A stretch of DNA of 64,000 bases from NCBI GenBank assembly GCA_027485145.1, contig JAIXRO010000034.1:1-64000 (forward strand), read 5' to 3'. Shown here one piece after another: positions 34,992 through 43,227 of this stretch. Made by a program: the position numbers and the translations under genes. Origin of the DNA: Hyphomonadaceae bacterium (lineage in GTDB: Bacteria; Pseudomonadota; Alphaproteobacteria; Caulobacterales; Hyphomonadaceae). The notes under the pieces are model-generated. The model saw nothing but the letters and a program-made list of their open reading frames with translations. It was not told where the DNA came from and ran no database searches. Position 1 is the first letter of the stretch. Each line of letters begins with the position of its first letter.

Positions 34992-35483
34992 TTATCCGGC
35001 GGGGGTCTCGCCGCCTTCTGCAGGGGTGTCGGTGACGGGCTCGACGGGCGTCTCGGGCTGGGCTTCGACGACAGGATCGACAACGGCCTCGACGGGCTCG
35101 GTGACGGCCTCCGGCACGGCAGGGGTCTCGGTGGTGGCGGGATCGACCGGAGCGGGCTCAGGCGCAGCGACAGGCGTGGCGGCGCCTGCATTGATCGCCA
35201 GTGTCACAGCCTCGCCCGGGATGATGGCGATAGCTTCAAAACCGGTAAGGGCGCGGAAGCCTTCGCCGAGGTCGGCATCAACAGTGACAGTGACCAGCGC
35301 TGCGCCGATGACGTTTCGCGCACGGGCGATGATCTTGAACGGGTCATCGGTCGGGATCAGGTCCATGTCGGCGCCCTCGCTGAGGGTCCAGACCGGATCG
35401 CCGTCAACACGGGCCGGGTTGCCCCAGACGTCTTTAGGCGTGATTGAGAGTTCGATTTCGTGATTGACCGGCAGGGGTTTCAT
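34992..35483 (-). CDS. Phage structural protein with Ig-like domain and Pro/Glu-rich tail
   Basis: 163 residues. Residues 1-98 read as a beta-sandwich (EIELSITPKDVWGNPA, ALVTVTVDADLGEG), and the last 65 are a repetitive Pro/Val/Glu/Thr linker. Such small Ig-like proteins often decorate capsids. It sits among the head genes behind the capsid gene. Confidence 0.65.
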   Translation of the reverse strand: MKPLPVNHEIELSITPKDVWGNPARVDGDPVWTLSEGADMDLIPTDDPFKIIARARNVIGAALVTVTVDADLGEGFRALTGFEAIAIIPGEAVTLAINAGAATPVAAPEPAPVDPATTETPAVPEAVTEPVEAVVDPVVEAQPETPVEPVTDTPAEGGETPAG

Positions 35484-35495
35484 GGGGCGGCTTCC

Positions 35496-35780
35496 TTACG
35501 AGACGGGGCGAGGCTCGCCCGCTGTGATGGTGATGGAGCTGGCAGGCGCGCTCGCCGCGAGTTCAGCGGCAAGAGCCTCGGCGGCTTCGCGTTCGCCCGC
35601 CACGGCGGCATCGCCGGTGATAGTCAGCATGCCGCTGTCGATCCATGTACGGATAGGGGGGTGATCCGTGTCTAGATCCGCTACGACCGTCGCGTTACGC
35701 TCGATCAGAAGCTCGGCGCCCGATCGGTCGTAGCAGATCAGCGCGCCGCGCCCGGTGTTCGTGAACTGTTGCGCGGCCAT
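35496..35780 (-). CDS. Phage protein of unknown function, head region
   Basis: 94 residues beginning MAAQQFTNTGRGALICYDR; beta-rich first half, Ala-rich helix after it. No family recognised. Between the capsid and Ig-like genes, 12 bases after the capsid stop, so probably structural. Confidence 0.6.
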   Translation of the reverse strand: MAAQQFTNTGRGALICYDRSGAELLIERNATVVADLDTDHPPIRTWIDSGMLTITGDAAVAGEREAAEALAAELAASAPASSITITAGEPRPVS

Positions 35781-35792
35781 GCCCCGGCTCCC

Positions 35793-36728
35793 TTAGAAGC
35801 CGGTGGCGTAGCGGACCGCGCCGGGCTTCCGGATGTTGACGCCGCCGATGCGGAACACACCGGGCACGATGATGTTCATGCCCGAGACCTGCGGGGGCAG
35901 GAACTGGTGCGGCATCGGCATGTGGAACTTGAGCACGTCCGGTGCGCGGCGATAGGCGACCATGCGCTTAGCGCCGGAGGCAATCGTCTCAAGGTCCGTC
36001 AGGCCGCGAATGTCCAGCGGGCGGCCGGTCTTGGCGGTGTAGACGTTGTTCTCGCGGATGAACTTCAGCACCGTCATGTTCGTGTCGGTCAGCCGGCGCG
36101 TGGTGAGGTGGTTGAAGGTCGTGTTCGGGATCAGCCACGTGTCGGCCAGTTCGATGCCGCGCGTGGCGGTATTGATGCCCGACAGAAGGGTGTTGACGCG
36201 GGACAGGATTTCATCCGGCGTCATGGCTTCGAAGGTGGCGGCAGAACCGGCACCCGCAGCAAAGGCGACCGACGTGATGTCGGCGTTGTTCAGCAGGCCC
36301 TTGAAGCCTTTTCCGGTGTCGCCGGTGAGGGCCACGCGGTCACACATTTCCTCAGCCGCGCGGGTCGCAGTGATGGCGTGCTCCGAGGAGAGGTTGTAGC
36401 CCAGCATCCGGGCCTGGCCGACTTCCTCGAAGCCGAGGTTGTAGCCGATGCCAGCGGTGAAGACGGACTCTTCTTCTTTCGACATGTTGAGACCGACGAC
36501 CGGCACGTCGTTCGAGTTGCCGTTCATCCAGTCCGCCTTGCCGACGCGATCCATGTAGAAGAACGTGACGGTCTTGGCGAAGGGGTGCGCCGAGGTGTCT
36601 ACCGGGATCAGGTCCTGGTAGATGATGCCCTCGTAAGCCACTTCGGCCACTTCGGCCTCGATGTGCGAGGTCTGCGAAAGAACGAAGCCAAGGTTGGCCT
36701 GCGCGTCGAAGAGTTTGATGGGGTCCAT
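35793..36728 (-). CDS. Major capsid protein (DUF2184 type)
   Basis: 311 residues. Conserved stretches of the DUF2184 capsid group are visible: IIYQDLIPVDTSAHPFAKTV, SSEHAITATRAAEEMCDRVA and KRMVAYRRAPDVLKFHMPM. HK97-like fold expected. It is followed upstream by a cement protein and the DUF2213 protease/scaffold, the normal head block for this group. Confidence 0.86.
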   Translation of the reverse strand: MDPIKLFDAQANLGFVLSQTSHIEAEVAEVAYEGIIYQDLIPVDTSAHPFAKTVTFFYMDRVGKADWMNGNSNDVPVVGLNMSKEEESVFTAGIGYNLGFEEVGQARMLGYNLSSEHAITATRAAEEMCDRVALTGDTGKGFKGLLNNADITSVAFAAGAGSAATFEAMTPDEILSRVNTLLSGINTATRGIELADTWLIPNTTFNHLTTRRLTDTNMTVLKFIRENNVYTAKTGRPLDIRGLTDLETIASGAKRMVAYRRAPDVLKFHMPMPHQFLPPQVSGMNIIVPGVFRIGGVNIRKPGAVRYATGF

Positions 36729-36741
36729 AGCGCGGGGCTCC

Positions 36742-37185
36742 TTACTTCAGCTTCAGTTTGACGAGGGCGCCGGAGACGGCGGTCGAGTCGAAGCGGGCAC
36801 CGTCGATCGCGGTGGTGTCGGCTGTGGTGGCCTTCATGAAGGCGCCGGTTGCGGTGAGGAACGCGGCGCGGTCGCCCGCAGCGACGTTCTCGCCAGCGAT
36901 GACCCAGATCGTGCCACGGTCCATGACGCGGACCGCATCGTTGGCCTTGAACTCGTCAGGCGAGTTGGCGCCGGTGGACTGGTCCCGGACTGTGACGCCG
37001 ATGAACAGCGTGGCCGCGCCGCCGACCGCCTTGATGGCGTCCGCTGCGGTGCCTTGAAGGGCGACCTTGCCGAAGCCGATGGCTGCGGTGGCGCGTTTCG
37101 AGAGGAGGTTGGCGTCCTGCTGATCCGCGATCATGCCTTCGAGGGCCGGGGCGAGGTAGCGGCTGTAAGAGGTCTGGATCGGCAT
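36742..37185 (-). CDS. Capsid decoration (structural cement, Gp24-like) protein
   Basis: 147 residues starting PIQTSYSRYLAPALEGMIAD, with VRVMDRGTIWVIAGENVAAG, the pattern of structural cement proteins. It would sit on the outside of the shell and stabilise it. It lies directly between the scaffold and capsid genes. Confidence 0.75.
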   Translation of the reverse strand: MPIQTSYSRYLAPALEGMIADQQDANLLSKRATAAIGFGKVALQGTAADAIKAVGGAATLFIGVTVRDQSTGANSPDEFKANDAVRVMDRGTIWVIAGENVAAGDRAAFLTATGAFMKATTADTTAIDGARFDSTAVSGALVKLKLK

Positions 37186-37213
37186 GGGGCTACTCCTTGG
37201 CGGTCAGGTCGGG

Positions 37214-37759
37214 TTAGGCGGTGGCGGGAGCCGGGCGTTTCCAGGCGTCCTTCAGACGCTCGTGACGCTTGGCCATCGGCGATTTGCCATCGGCGAGGTT
37301 CTGCGTGCCGCTGGGCACGAGCGGGTCAGCGACGACCGCGGGCTTCGCGTCCTTCGTGACGATGTCGAACGCGATGCGGTGCTGGTCGGCGGTGTAGTCC
37401 TTCGCGGCGTCGCCCAGGCGGGCCAGAACAACTTCCTTGCGGATCGCTTCGGCGTCCTTGCCGGTCGCATCGAGCGCGGGCACGGCGGCCTTGGCCACGG
37501 CGATCAGGTCGGCGCGGTCGCGGGCCATCTTTTCAAGCGCGGCGGCGTCCGGGATGGATTTCTTCGCGGCCTCGATCTCCGCATCCTTGGCGGCGAGGGC
37601 GGAGGCGTGGGCCGCAGCGGTCGCGGCGGTGGCGGCATCGGCGGCGGCCAGCTTCGTGCGGGCCTCGTCGCGTTCGGTCAGAACCTTCTGCAGCGCAACG
37701 GCGCCGGCTTCGGTGGTCTCGACGTTCAGGCCATCAACAGCGACGGTACGGGTGGTCAT
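37214..37759 (-). CDS. Nested capsid scaffold protein (internal start)
   Basis: 181 residues in the same frame as the DUF2213 protease, starting at an ATG that follows AAGGA with a 7-base gap. It covers exactly the coiled-coil region (LTERDEARTKLAAADAATA) after the short Cys-containing linker MCKCGQPDHK. The layout resembles lambda C/Nu3, where the scaffold is translated from within the protease gene. Confidence 0.5.
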   Translation of the reverse strand: MTTRTVAVDGLNVETTEAGAVALQKVLTERDEARTKLAAADAATAATAAAHASALAAKDAEIEAAKKSIPDAAALEKMARDRADLIAVAKAAVPALDATGKDAEAIRKEVVLARLGDAAKDYTADQHRIAFDIVTKDAKPAVVADPLVPSGTQNLADGKSPMAKRHERLKDAWKRPAPATA

Positions 37760-38413
37760 CGGGGCGTCCTTCGTTTTGTGGTCGGGCTGGCCGCATTTGC
37801 ACATGGCGCTATCTTTAAGCCTCGCGGCGATGGCGGGGGATTTCGCGGCGTCCCCGGCGCGGCACTCAGGCCCGCAGCGCGCGACGTCCACGATGGCGAT
37901 GTGGTTGCCCCGGATCTGGCGCGCGACGATGTCGTAGGTCTCGCCCTGGGGCGTCACGCCCGGCGCCATGTCCGGGACAAACGACCAGCCCGCTGACAGC
38001 TCGCGCCGGCCGCGTTGCACGTCGTTGACCGCCCCGGCCTCGGTGATCAGCAGGCTTTGCTTGACGTAGTTGCCGTCCCGGATTGCGAGGCCCTCGGTCA
38101 TGCCGACGGCGAACTCCTTCCAGTTCGCGGCGTTCACGTCGTCCCACGGGTGCGTGTTCGTGACCGGCAAACGGTTGAACGAGGCCAGCGCGTCAGGCGC
38201 AAAAACCTCCTCAGGCGGACGATAGACGCGGATGATCGCGTCCCACGGCCGGTCCGGGAAAAGCTCGCCGCCACCGAGTTCGATGTTCAGGTATTCCTGC
38301 ACCCCGTCGCGGGCGATGCGCGCGGGGATGGGCAGGTATCCGTTGGGGGTCAGGTCGATGTCGGCCCCGGACAGGGGCGACAGATCGGCGAGGCTGAGGC
38401 GGGCGTGCGTCAT
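37214..38413 (-). CDS. DUF2213 prohead protease with C-terminal scaffold
   Basis: 399 residues. The first 200 are a DUF2213 protease, with LPVTNTHPWDDV, QRGRRELSAGWSF and GNHIAIVDVARCGPECRAGD, in which the His is a likely catalytic residue. The C-terminal 180 residues are a charged coiled-coil scaffold. I take the ATG at 38413; a GTG at 38434 is also in frame. An internal start at 37759 probably makes free scaffold. Confidence 0.83.
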   Translation of the reverse strand: MTHARLSLADLSPLSGADIDLTPNGYLPIPARIARDGVQEYLNIELGGGELFPDRPWDAIIRVYRPPEEVFAPDALASFNRLPVTNTHPWDDVNAANWKEFAVGMTEGLAIRDGNYVKQSLLITEAGAVNDVQRGRRELSAGWSFVPDMAPGVTPQGETYDIVARQIRGNHIAIVDVARCGPECRAGDAAKSPAIAARLKDSAMCKCGQPDHKTKDAPMTTRTVAVDGLNVETTEAGAVALQKVLTERDEARTKLAAADAATAATAAAHASALAAKDAEIEAAKKSIPDAAALEKMARDRADLIAVAKAAVPALDATGKDAEAIRKEVVLARLGDAAKDYTADQHRIAFDIVTKDAKPAVVADPLVPSGTQNLADGKSPMAKRHERLKDAWKRPAPATA

Positions 38414-38446
38414 GCCTAAGCATCGCAAAGCCACGGCGCGGGGGGA

Positions 38447-38659
38447 TTAGATGCGCAGCCAGTCCGGCAAGGGCGTGTCGATCAGGACGTGCGCGGCATG
38501 TAAAGCGGCGGCCTGCGTGTCGAAGATTTCGATGACGCTATGCGGGTCGAGGCCGTTCATCAGGGCGAAGCCGTCGAAGACGAAGACGCCCTTGGCCGTG
38601 GCGGTCTCGGACCTGTAGTGCCGGATCACGAGGATGTCGCTCGCGGCGGCGGGCTTCAC
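38447..38659 (-). CDS. Small phage protein of unknown function
   Basis: 70 residues, SDILVIRHYRSETATAKGVFVF, mixed alpha/beta, no family recognised. The start overlaps the stop of the Mu-F-like head gene (ATGA), so it is translated with the head genes. Confidence 0.6.
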   Translation of the reverse strand: MKPAAASDILVIRHYRSETATAKGVFVFDGFALMNGLDPHSVIEIFDTQAAALHAAHVLIDTPLPDWLRI

Positions 38660-39456
38660 GGGTCAGCGCCTTCCCACCGGTTCATGCCAGGGATCACGGC
38701 CCGGGCCCGGCACCGGCAGCGAATCTCCGTCCCCGGAGGACCGCCCATCGGCGGATCGCTCCACCGGAACTCCTCACCGTTGCGGGCCGCGTGCGTCGGA
38801 CGGACCCGCCCGTCGCCGACCGTGAGCCACTGATAGGAATCAATCCCTGCCTCGGTCTGGCGCAGCTCGTCCAGCTTGCCCGTCAGCTTGCCGAGCTGGT
38901 CTTGCGCGATCAGGTCGGCGCGGCGGCGGGAATAGCCGAATACCTCGCGCAGTTCCTTCGCCAGACCGGCCCGGCCCTTGCCGGACTCGAACGCTTCCAG
39001 AGCCGCCTTCTCAAGCCGGGTCGCGGCGTCGTCGCTGATGTCGCGGACCAGCCGGGTGCTTTCGCTGATCGCCTCGCGCAGGGCCGGTCCGATGGTCTCG
39101 GACCGGGTCAGAGGGGTGACGTCGATCCCGGTCGCGGCAACGACCCGGGCCTGCCAGCGGCGGCTATGCCAGCCCGAGACGTTCGACGCCCAGGCCTTGA
39201 TCTTCTCGACCGCTTCCTCGACCGGCAGGCGGGCATCGGCCCGCATCTGGTTGATCACGGCTTGGATCTCAGTCGGCATCCCGGTCTGCGCCGCGGCAAG
39301 CGTGGCGTCGATCAGGTCGGTCTCCCCGTCCTCGTAGAGCTTGATCACGGTCAGCATAAGGCGCCGCAGTTCGGCCTCGTGACGGGCGGTCGGGTTGATC
39401 GCGCCGAGGGTCGCCTTGCGCCGGCGGCGGGCCAGCTGGGAAAGGTTATAGGCCAT
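38656..39456 (-). CDS. Phage head morphogenesis protein (Mu gpF / SPP1 gp7 family)
   Basis: 266 residues. The C-terminal motif of the family is plain: TVGDGRVRPTHAARNGEEF and GGPPGTEIRCRCRARAVIPG. A helical N-terminal region precedes it. These minor head proteins bind the portal and are packaged into the prohead. Gene order portal, this gene, protease is standard. Confidence 0.87.
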   Translation of the reverse strand: MAYNLSQLARRRRKATLGAINPTARHEAELRRLMLTVIKLYEDGETDLIDATLAAAQTGMPTEIQAVINQMRADARLPVEEAVEKIKAWASNVSGWHSRRWQARVVAATGIDVTPLTRSETIGPALREAISESTRLVRDISDDAATRLEKAALEAFESGKGRAGLAKELREVFGYSRRRADLIAQDQLGKLTGKLDELRQTEAGIDSYQWLTVGDGRVRPTHAARNGEEFRWSDPPMGGPPGTEIRCRCRARAVIPGMNRWEGADP

Positions 39457-39913
39457 CGGCGAGCGACACGAGGCGGACCATCGCGCGGCTATAGTCGCGG
39501 ATCATCGCCGCCACGGCGCCGCGCCCACCCGTTGCGACGGTCTGGGCCAGCGCCGCGTCGTAACGGGCGATCTGCACCGATGCGAGCCGGGCCGCGTTCC
39601 TGAGCGCGAACGGCTCGGGGGTGATCACGACCTCGGTCCAGACCTGAGCGGCAAGGGTGCGCTCGCGCATCGACAGCGGGTTGCGGTGGCGGATGCCGGC
39701 GGCGAACCGGGCGTAAGCCTCAAGGCCGTTGCGTGCCGCGCGCATGAACACGGCCTGACGGGCCAGCGCCGGGGTCTGCTTCAGATCCGCGAGGCCCGAT
39801 ATCTCGTCCCACGACTCGGCGGGATGCAGCACGGCAAAAAGCGCACGGGCCGCAGCGGCCTGCGCTTCGATGACGGAAGTCGCGGTCTCCGGGGTGGCGC
39901 GGTACTCGATCAC
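39446..39913 (-). CDS. Phage protein of unknown function, portal-adjacent
   Basis: 155 residues, almost all helical (VIEAQAAAARALFAVLHPAE), no family recognised. It overlaps the portal gene by 4 bases and the morphogenesis gene by 11, so it is likely to take part in head assembly. Confidence 0.6.
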   Translation of the reverse strand: MIEYRATPETATSVIEAQAAAARALFAVLHPAESWDEISGLADLKQTPALARQAVFMRAARNGLEAYARFAAGIRHRNPLSMRERTLAAQVWTEVVITPEPFALRNAARLASVQIARYDAALAQTVATGGRGAVAAMIRDYSRAMVRLVSLADGL

Positions 39914-41349
39914 GCGGCGGCTCCGGCTTGCGCGGGCGGCCTGATCTCATCGTCGGGCGGATCGGTGTCCTTGAAGTCGACCGCATTGCCCGCGGCGTCC
40001 CACTCGAGATAGGCGCCCTCCGCACCCGGAAGGTCGCCGGTCTCGGTCAGGACCGAGCGCGCCGCGGCTTCCAGCACCGGCTCAGGCACCGAGCCAGACG
40101 AGGCCCAGGTCGTGAAAGTCTTGGCCCGGGTCTCGGCATGCTTGACGCGCTGCTCCTCGGTCAGGACGTCGGGCTTGCGCCAGTCGTACCAGATTTCGGG
40201 CGGCTTATCGCCCAGCGCGGACCGGATGATCGCCTCGTCCAGCGCCGCCATGCACGGGGAAAGCATCGAAGATTGAATGGCGGTTAGCATCGAGAAGTAG
40301 TTCAGCAGGTCGGATTCGCCGGTCGCGTTCATTCCGGCGGGCGAGCGTCCGAGCAGGCGCGTGATCGGGATGTCGGCCGCCGCCGCGACGAGGGCGTGCT
40401 GGGTCTCGACGATGTCCTTGATGCCGGTGAACGAGAAAGCGTTGCGGCTGTATTCCTGGTCCTTGTCGAGCATCAGCATGCTGAAGTTCGACTTCATCTG
40501 CTTCATCATGTGCGCCGCGGCGATGAGCTGCCCGCGCCCCTGCTCGGTGTCCATCCGGGTCAGCAGGCCCTGCGTGCGGATCACATCGACGTTCGCTTCC
40601 TGCATGAGGTGCGTCGCGGCGGAGCGCGCCCCGGAGGCGTTGGCAATGTCCTGCGCCATCGTCTGAAGCACGGGCTCGCCCCACCACCAGTCCGGGCGCA
40701 GCGTGTCTTCGATCCCGTCTCCCTGCGCGAGCAGGACGAGGCGGCTGTGGTGTACGACCTTGTTGCCCGTCCCAACGAACCGCTTGGACTGATAGTTCCA
40801 GAGCATCGGCAGGCCGTAGTGCGGATCGGCCGGGTCGGTGACGAACTGGTTTGCAGCGTTGGCGGTCAGCTCGGAACGGGACGCGACGACGACGGCCTTC
40901 AGCCCGCCACGCTTGACCGAGGCGGCGACGAACGGCTTGGACCAGTCCTGCTCCCCATCATGGATGATCAGGGCGCCGCCGCCGAACAGGCGGGCGTGCT
41001 TCAAGGCCTGGCGCACGCGGTCCCGCACGCGGAGGCGCTCTTCCTCGGCGAACAGCTTGGACGCCTTGTCGGCCTCGGCGTTCCAGACCCGCCACGGGCG
41101 CGTCGCGTCATCGGCCGGCACGTCAACGACCTGCCGCGCCATGAAGTCGGTCTTGTAGAGCAGTTCGAGGCCGGCGGCGCTGAACTGGAACCCGCCGACG
41201 AGGCCGGTGATGACCGACTTGTCATTGCCAACGGTGCCGAGACCGGAGAGCAGGTTCGAGTAGGTGTCATAGAGCGCGACGCCCGGCGCGGCGTCGGCGG
41301 CCTTGACGGTCTTCGTGCGGGGCGTGGAGGCGGATATCTTTGCGGTCAT
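39910..41349 (-). CDS. Phage portal protein (DUF1073 family)
   Basis: 479 residues. DUF1073 features: DFMARQVVDVPADDATRPWR near the N terminus, LFGGGALIIHDGEQ, and DIPITRLLGRSPAGMNATGE in the clip/crown half. It forms the dodecameric ring through which DNA passes. The ATG at 41349 overlaps the terminase stop (ATGA). Confidence 0.88.
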   Translation of the reverse strand: MTAKISASTPRTKTVKAADAAPGVALYDTYSNLLSGLGTVGNDKSVITGLVGGFQFSAAGLELLYKTDFMARQVVDVPADDATRPWRVWNAEADKASKLFAEEERLRVRDRVRQALKHARLFGGGALIIHDGEQDWSKPFVAASVKRGGLKAVVVASRSELTANAANQFVTDPADPHYGLPMLWNYQSKRFVGTGNKVVHHSRLVLLAQGDGIEDTLRPDWWWGEPVLQTMAQDIANASGARSAATHLMQEANVDVIRTQGLLTRMDTEQGRGQLIAAAHMMKQMKSNFSMLMLDKDQEYSRNAFSFTGIKDIVETQHALVAAAADIPITRLLGRSPAGMNATGESDLLNYFSMLTAIQSSMLSPCMAALDEAIIRSALGDKPPEIWYDWRKPDVLTEEQRVKHAETRAKTFTTWASSGSVPEPVLEAAARSVLTETGDLPGAEGAYLEWDAAGNAVDFKDTDPPDDEIRPPAQAGAAA

Positions 41350-42857
41350 AGGGCGTCGAAGAAGCTCCGTGGGCCGCTGCACATCTCAGCGACGGCGTCG
41401 AATGTGGGGTCGCACTGGTCATCATAGGCGCCTTGGGGGAATGCGAGCATTTCGGCGCGCCAGCCCTTGACCCACGGGTGCTTCGTTTCGTCGGGGTGCA
41501 GGGCGAGGCCGGAGGCGAACGCGGCCACGACATCATGCGCCCGCATGACCTTGTCCTTCGCCCTCGGGATGGCGATCACCGGGACGCCCTTGCGCTGCAG
41601 GTTCTGGATCAGGCCCGTCCCGCTGACCTTGTCCTCGATGTTCATCGATCGCAGCGATCCCATCGCTATGTCGTCCTGCGCCTTGCACAGATCCCAATAG
41701 GACAGCGCCTGCGTCAGCAGTTCGGGCGCCTCAAGGCGCATGCGCAGCTGGCCGAGGAAGTAGGCCTTGTTATCGACGCCCTTCCCCCAATGCTGGAACA
41801 CGGTCCAGTCGTGCTCCTCGCCCGCTTTCTGGGCCGTGTCGGCGTAGATGACGCGGTACTGAAGGTTCGGCAGTTCGCGCCAGGCATGGAAGTGATCGGC
41901 GGTGAAGATCAGGCCGCTGCCTTCCAGCGGTTGCTGCATGTACTGCGCCATGAAGATGGACTCGGGATGGCGCAGCGCATCGATCTGGTCCGCGTTGTGC
42001 GCCAGTTCCCAGAGCGGACCGGGCGGCAGGTCGTGCGCGAACGGGATGCCATGCGTCCACTCGTCGGGATAGGTCCAGCCCGGGATGATCTCGACCGGCA
42101 GCACGAGGTGGTGCCACTTCTCACCCGATCCGCCGGTCAGCAGGTGGCCGGTCAGGTCGTCTCGGTGGACCCGCTGCTGGATGACGATCACGGGCGTCGT
42201 CGAGGCCGGGAACAGACGGGACTTCAGCACCGAGTGATAGCGCTGGTTGACGGCCCGGAGTTCGGCGCCGGATTGCGCCGTCTTGATCGGGTCGGCGTCC
42301 TTCGTCATGTTTGGGTCGTCGATGATCATGGCCCCGGTGAACTGGCCGGGATGGGCTTGCACGCGGCCGGCGCGCATACCGGTGATCTGGCCCTTGCCCT
42401 GAATGGCGAAGAACTCGCCGCCCTCGGCGGTGTTCCATCGGCCCTCGTTGTTCAGGCGGAACGTCTGGGGGAAGTTCTGCTGATAGCGCTCCGACGCGAT
42501 GATGTCTTTGATCTGCCGGGAGTTGGCGCTGACGATCTGCGGCGAGGCCGAGGTGTGCAGGAAGCGGCAGGCCGGGTTGATCGCAAAGCCGCGCGCCGCG
42601 AGCATCGTCGTGCCGAGGATCGTCTTCGTGTAGCCCGGCGGCAGGCTGATGATCCCCCGCTTGATCTCGCCGGTGAACACCTTGTCGATGAACCGGCACA
42701 TCACCTCGTGATGGCGGCCCCAGCGAAAGCCGGTGTCCTCGATCGTCTTGAAGTGCTCGTCGGTGAAGGCGCGGTGGGACTTGAGCTGGCGCTGGCGGTC
42801 GAGCCTAGCCCGCGTCAGCGCCGGGTTCGACAGCAGCGGTGCGGGCAAGGAGGGCAT
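41346..42857 (-). CDS. Terminase large subunit
   Basis: 503 residues. The packaging ATPase has a P-loop LPPGYTKT (about 73-80) and Walker B GAMIIDDP (Asp180-Asp181). The RNase H-like nuclease has acidic residues in VIYADTAQKAGEEHD and in the late AYDDQCD. It cuts and pumps phage DNA into the prohead through the portal. It overlaps the small-subunit gene by 53 bases. Confidence 0.9.
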   Translation of the reverse strand: MPSLPAPLLSNPALTRARLDRQRQLKSHRAFTDEHFKTIEDTGFRWGRHHEVMCRFIDKVFTGEIKRGIISLPPGYTKTILGTTMLAARGFAINPACRFLHTSASPQIVSANSRQIKDIIASERYQQNFPQTFRLNNEGRWNTAEGGEFFAIQGKGQITGMRAGRVQAHPGQFTGAMIIDDPNMTKDADPIKTAQSGAELRAVNQRYHSVLKSRLFPASTTPVIVIQQRVHRDDLTGHLLTGGSGEKWHHLVLPVEIIPGWTYPDEWTHGIPFAHDLPPGPLWELAHNADQIDALRHPESIFMAQYMQQPLEGSGLIFTADHFHAWRELPNLQYRVIYADTAQKAGEEHDWTVFQHWGKGVDNKAYFLGQLRMRLEAPELLTQALSYWDLCKAQDDIAMGSLRSMNIEDKVSGTGLIQNLQRKGVPVIAIPRAKDKVMRAHDVVAAFASGLALHPDETKHPWVKGWRAEMLAFPQGAYDDQCDPTFDAVAEMCSGPRSFFDAL

Positions 42858-43227
42858 CGATCATGTCCAGCTCTTCGGGGGTGGCGGCGGCGAGGATGCG
42901 GTCGATGTCGGACACGGCGACCTGCGGCGCTTCGGGCGGGGTTTCCTGCACGACGACCTTCTCGTTCCAGCCCATGCGGCGGGTGGCGATCAGCTTCAGC
43001 GCCCAGGGCTCCTCCTTGTCAATCGCGGCCTTGACGATCTTTGAGCCGACCGCGGCGAAGATGTTTACCGCGCCCCGGTCGAGGGCGTCCTTGTACTGAG
43101 CATGCTCGTGCAACGTCTTCGTGCTGATCTTGAGGTACGTCGCGATATCGATCTGGCGCAGCCCCGCCGCCACGAGGGCGCGGATCGCATTGGCCGTTGC
43201 ATCGTTGGGGTGGACGTTGTCGCTCAT
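42805..43227 (-). CDS. Terminase small subunit-like protein
   Basis: 140 residues: an N-terminal helix-turn-helix (LVAAGLRQIDIATYLKISTK), then a helical core with FAAVGSKIVKAAIDKEEPWA, the pattern of small terminases that recognise the packaging site. Directly upstream of the large subunit, as expected. Confidence 0.8.
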   Translation of the reverse strand: MSDNVHPNDATANAIRALVAAGLRQIDIATYLKISTKTLHEHAQYKDALDRGAVNIFAAVGSKIVKAAIDKEEPWALKLIATRRMGWNEKVVVQETPPEAPQVAVSDIDRILAAATPEELDMIDALLARTAAVEPGADAG

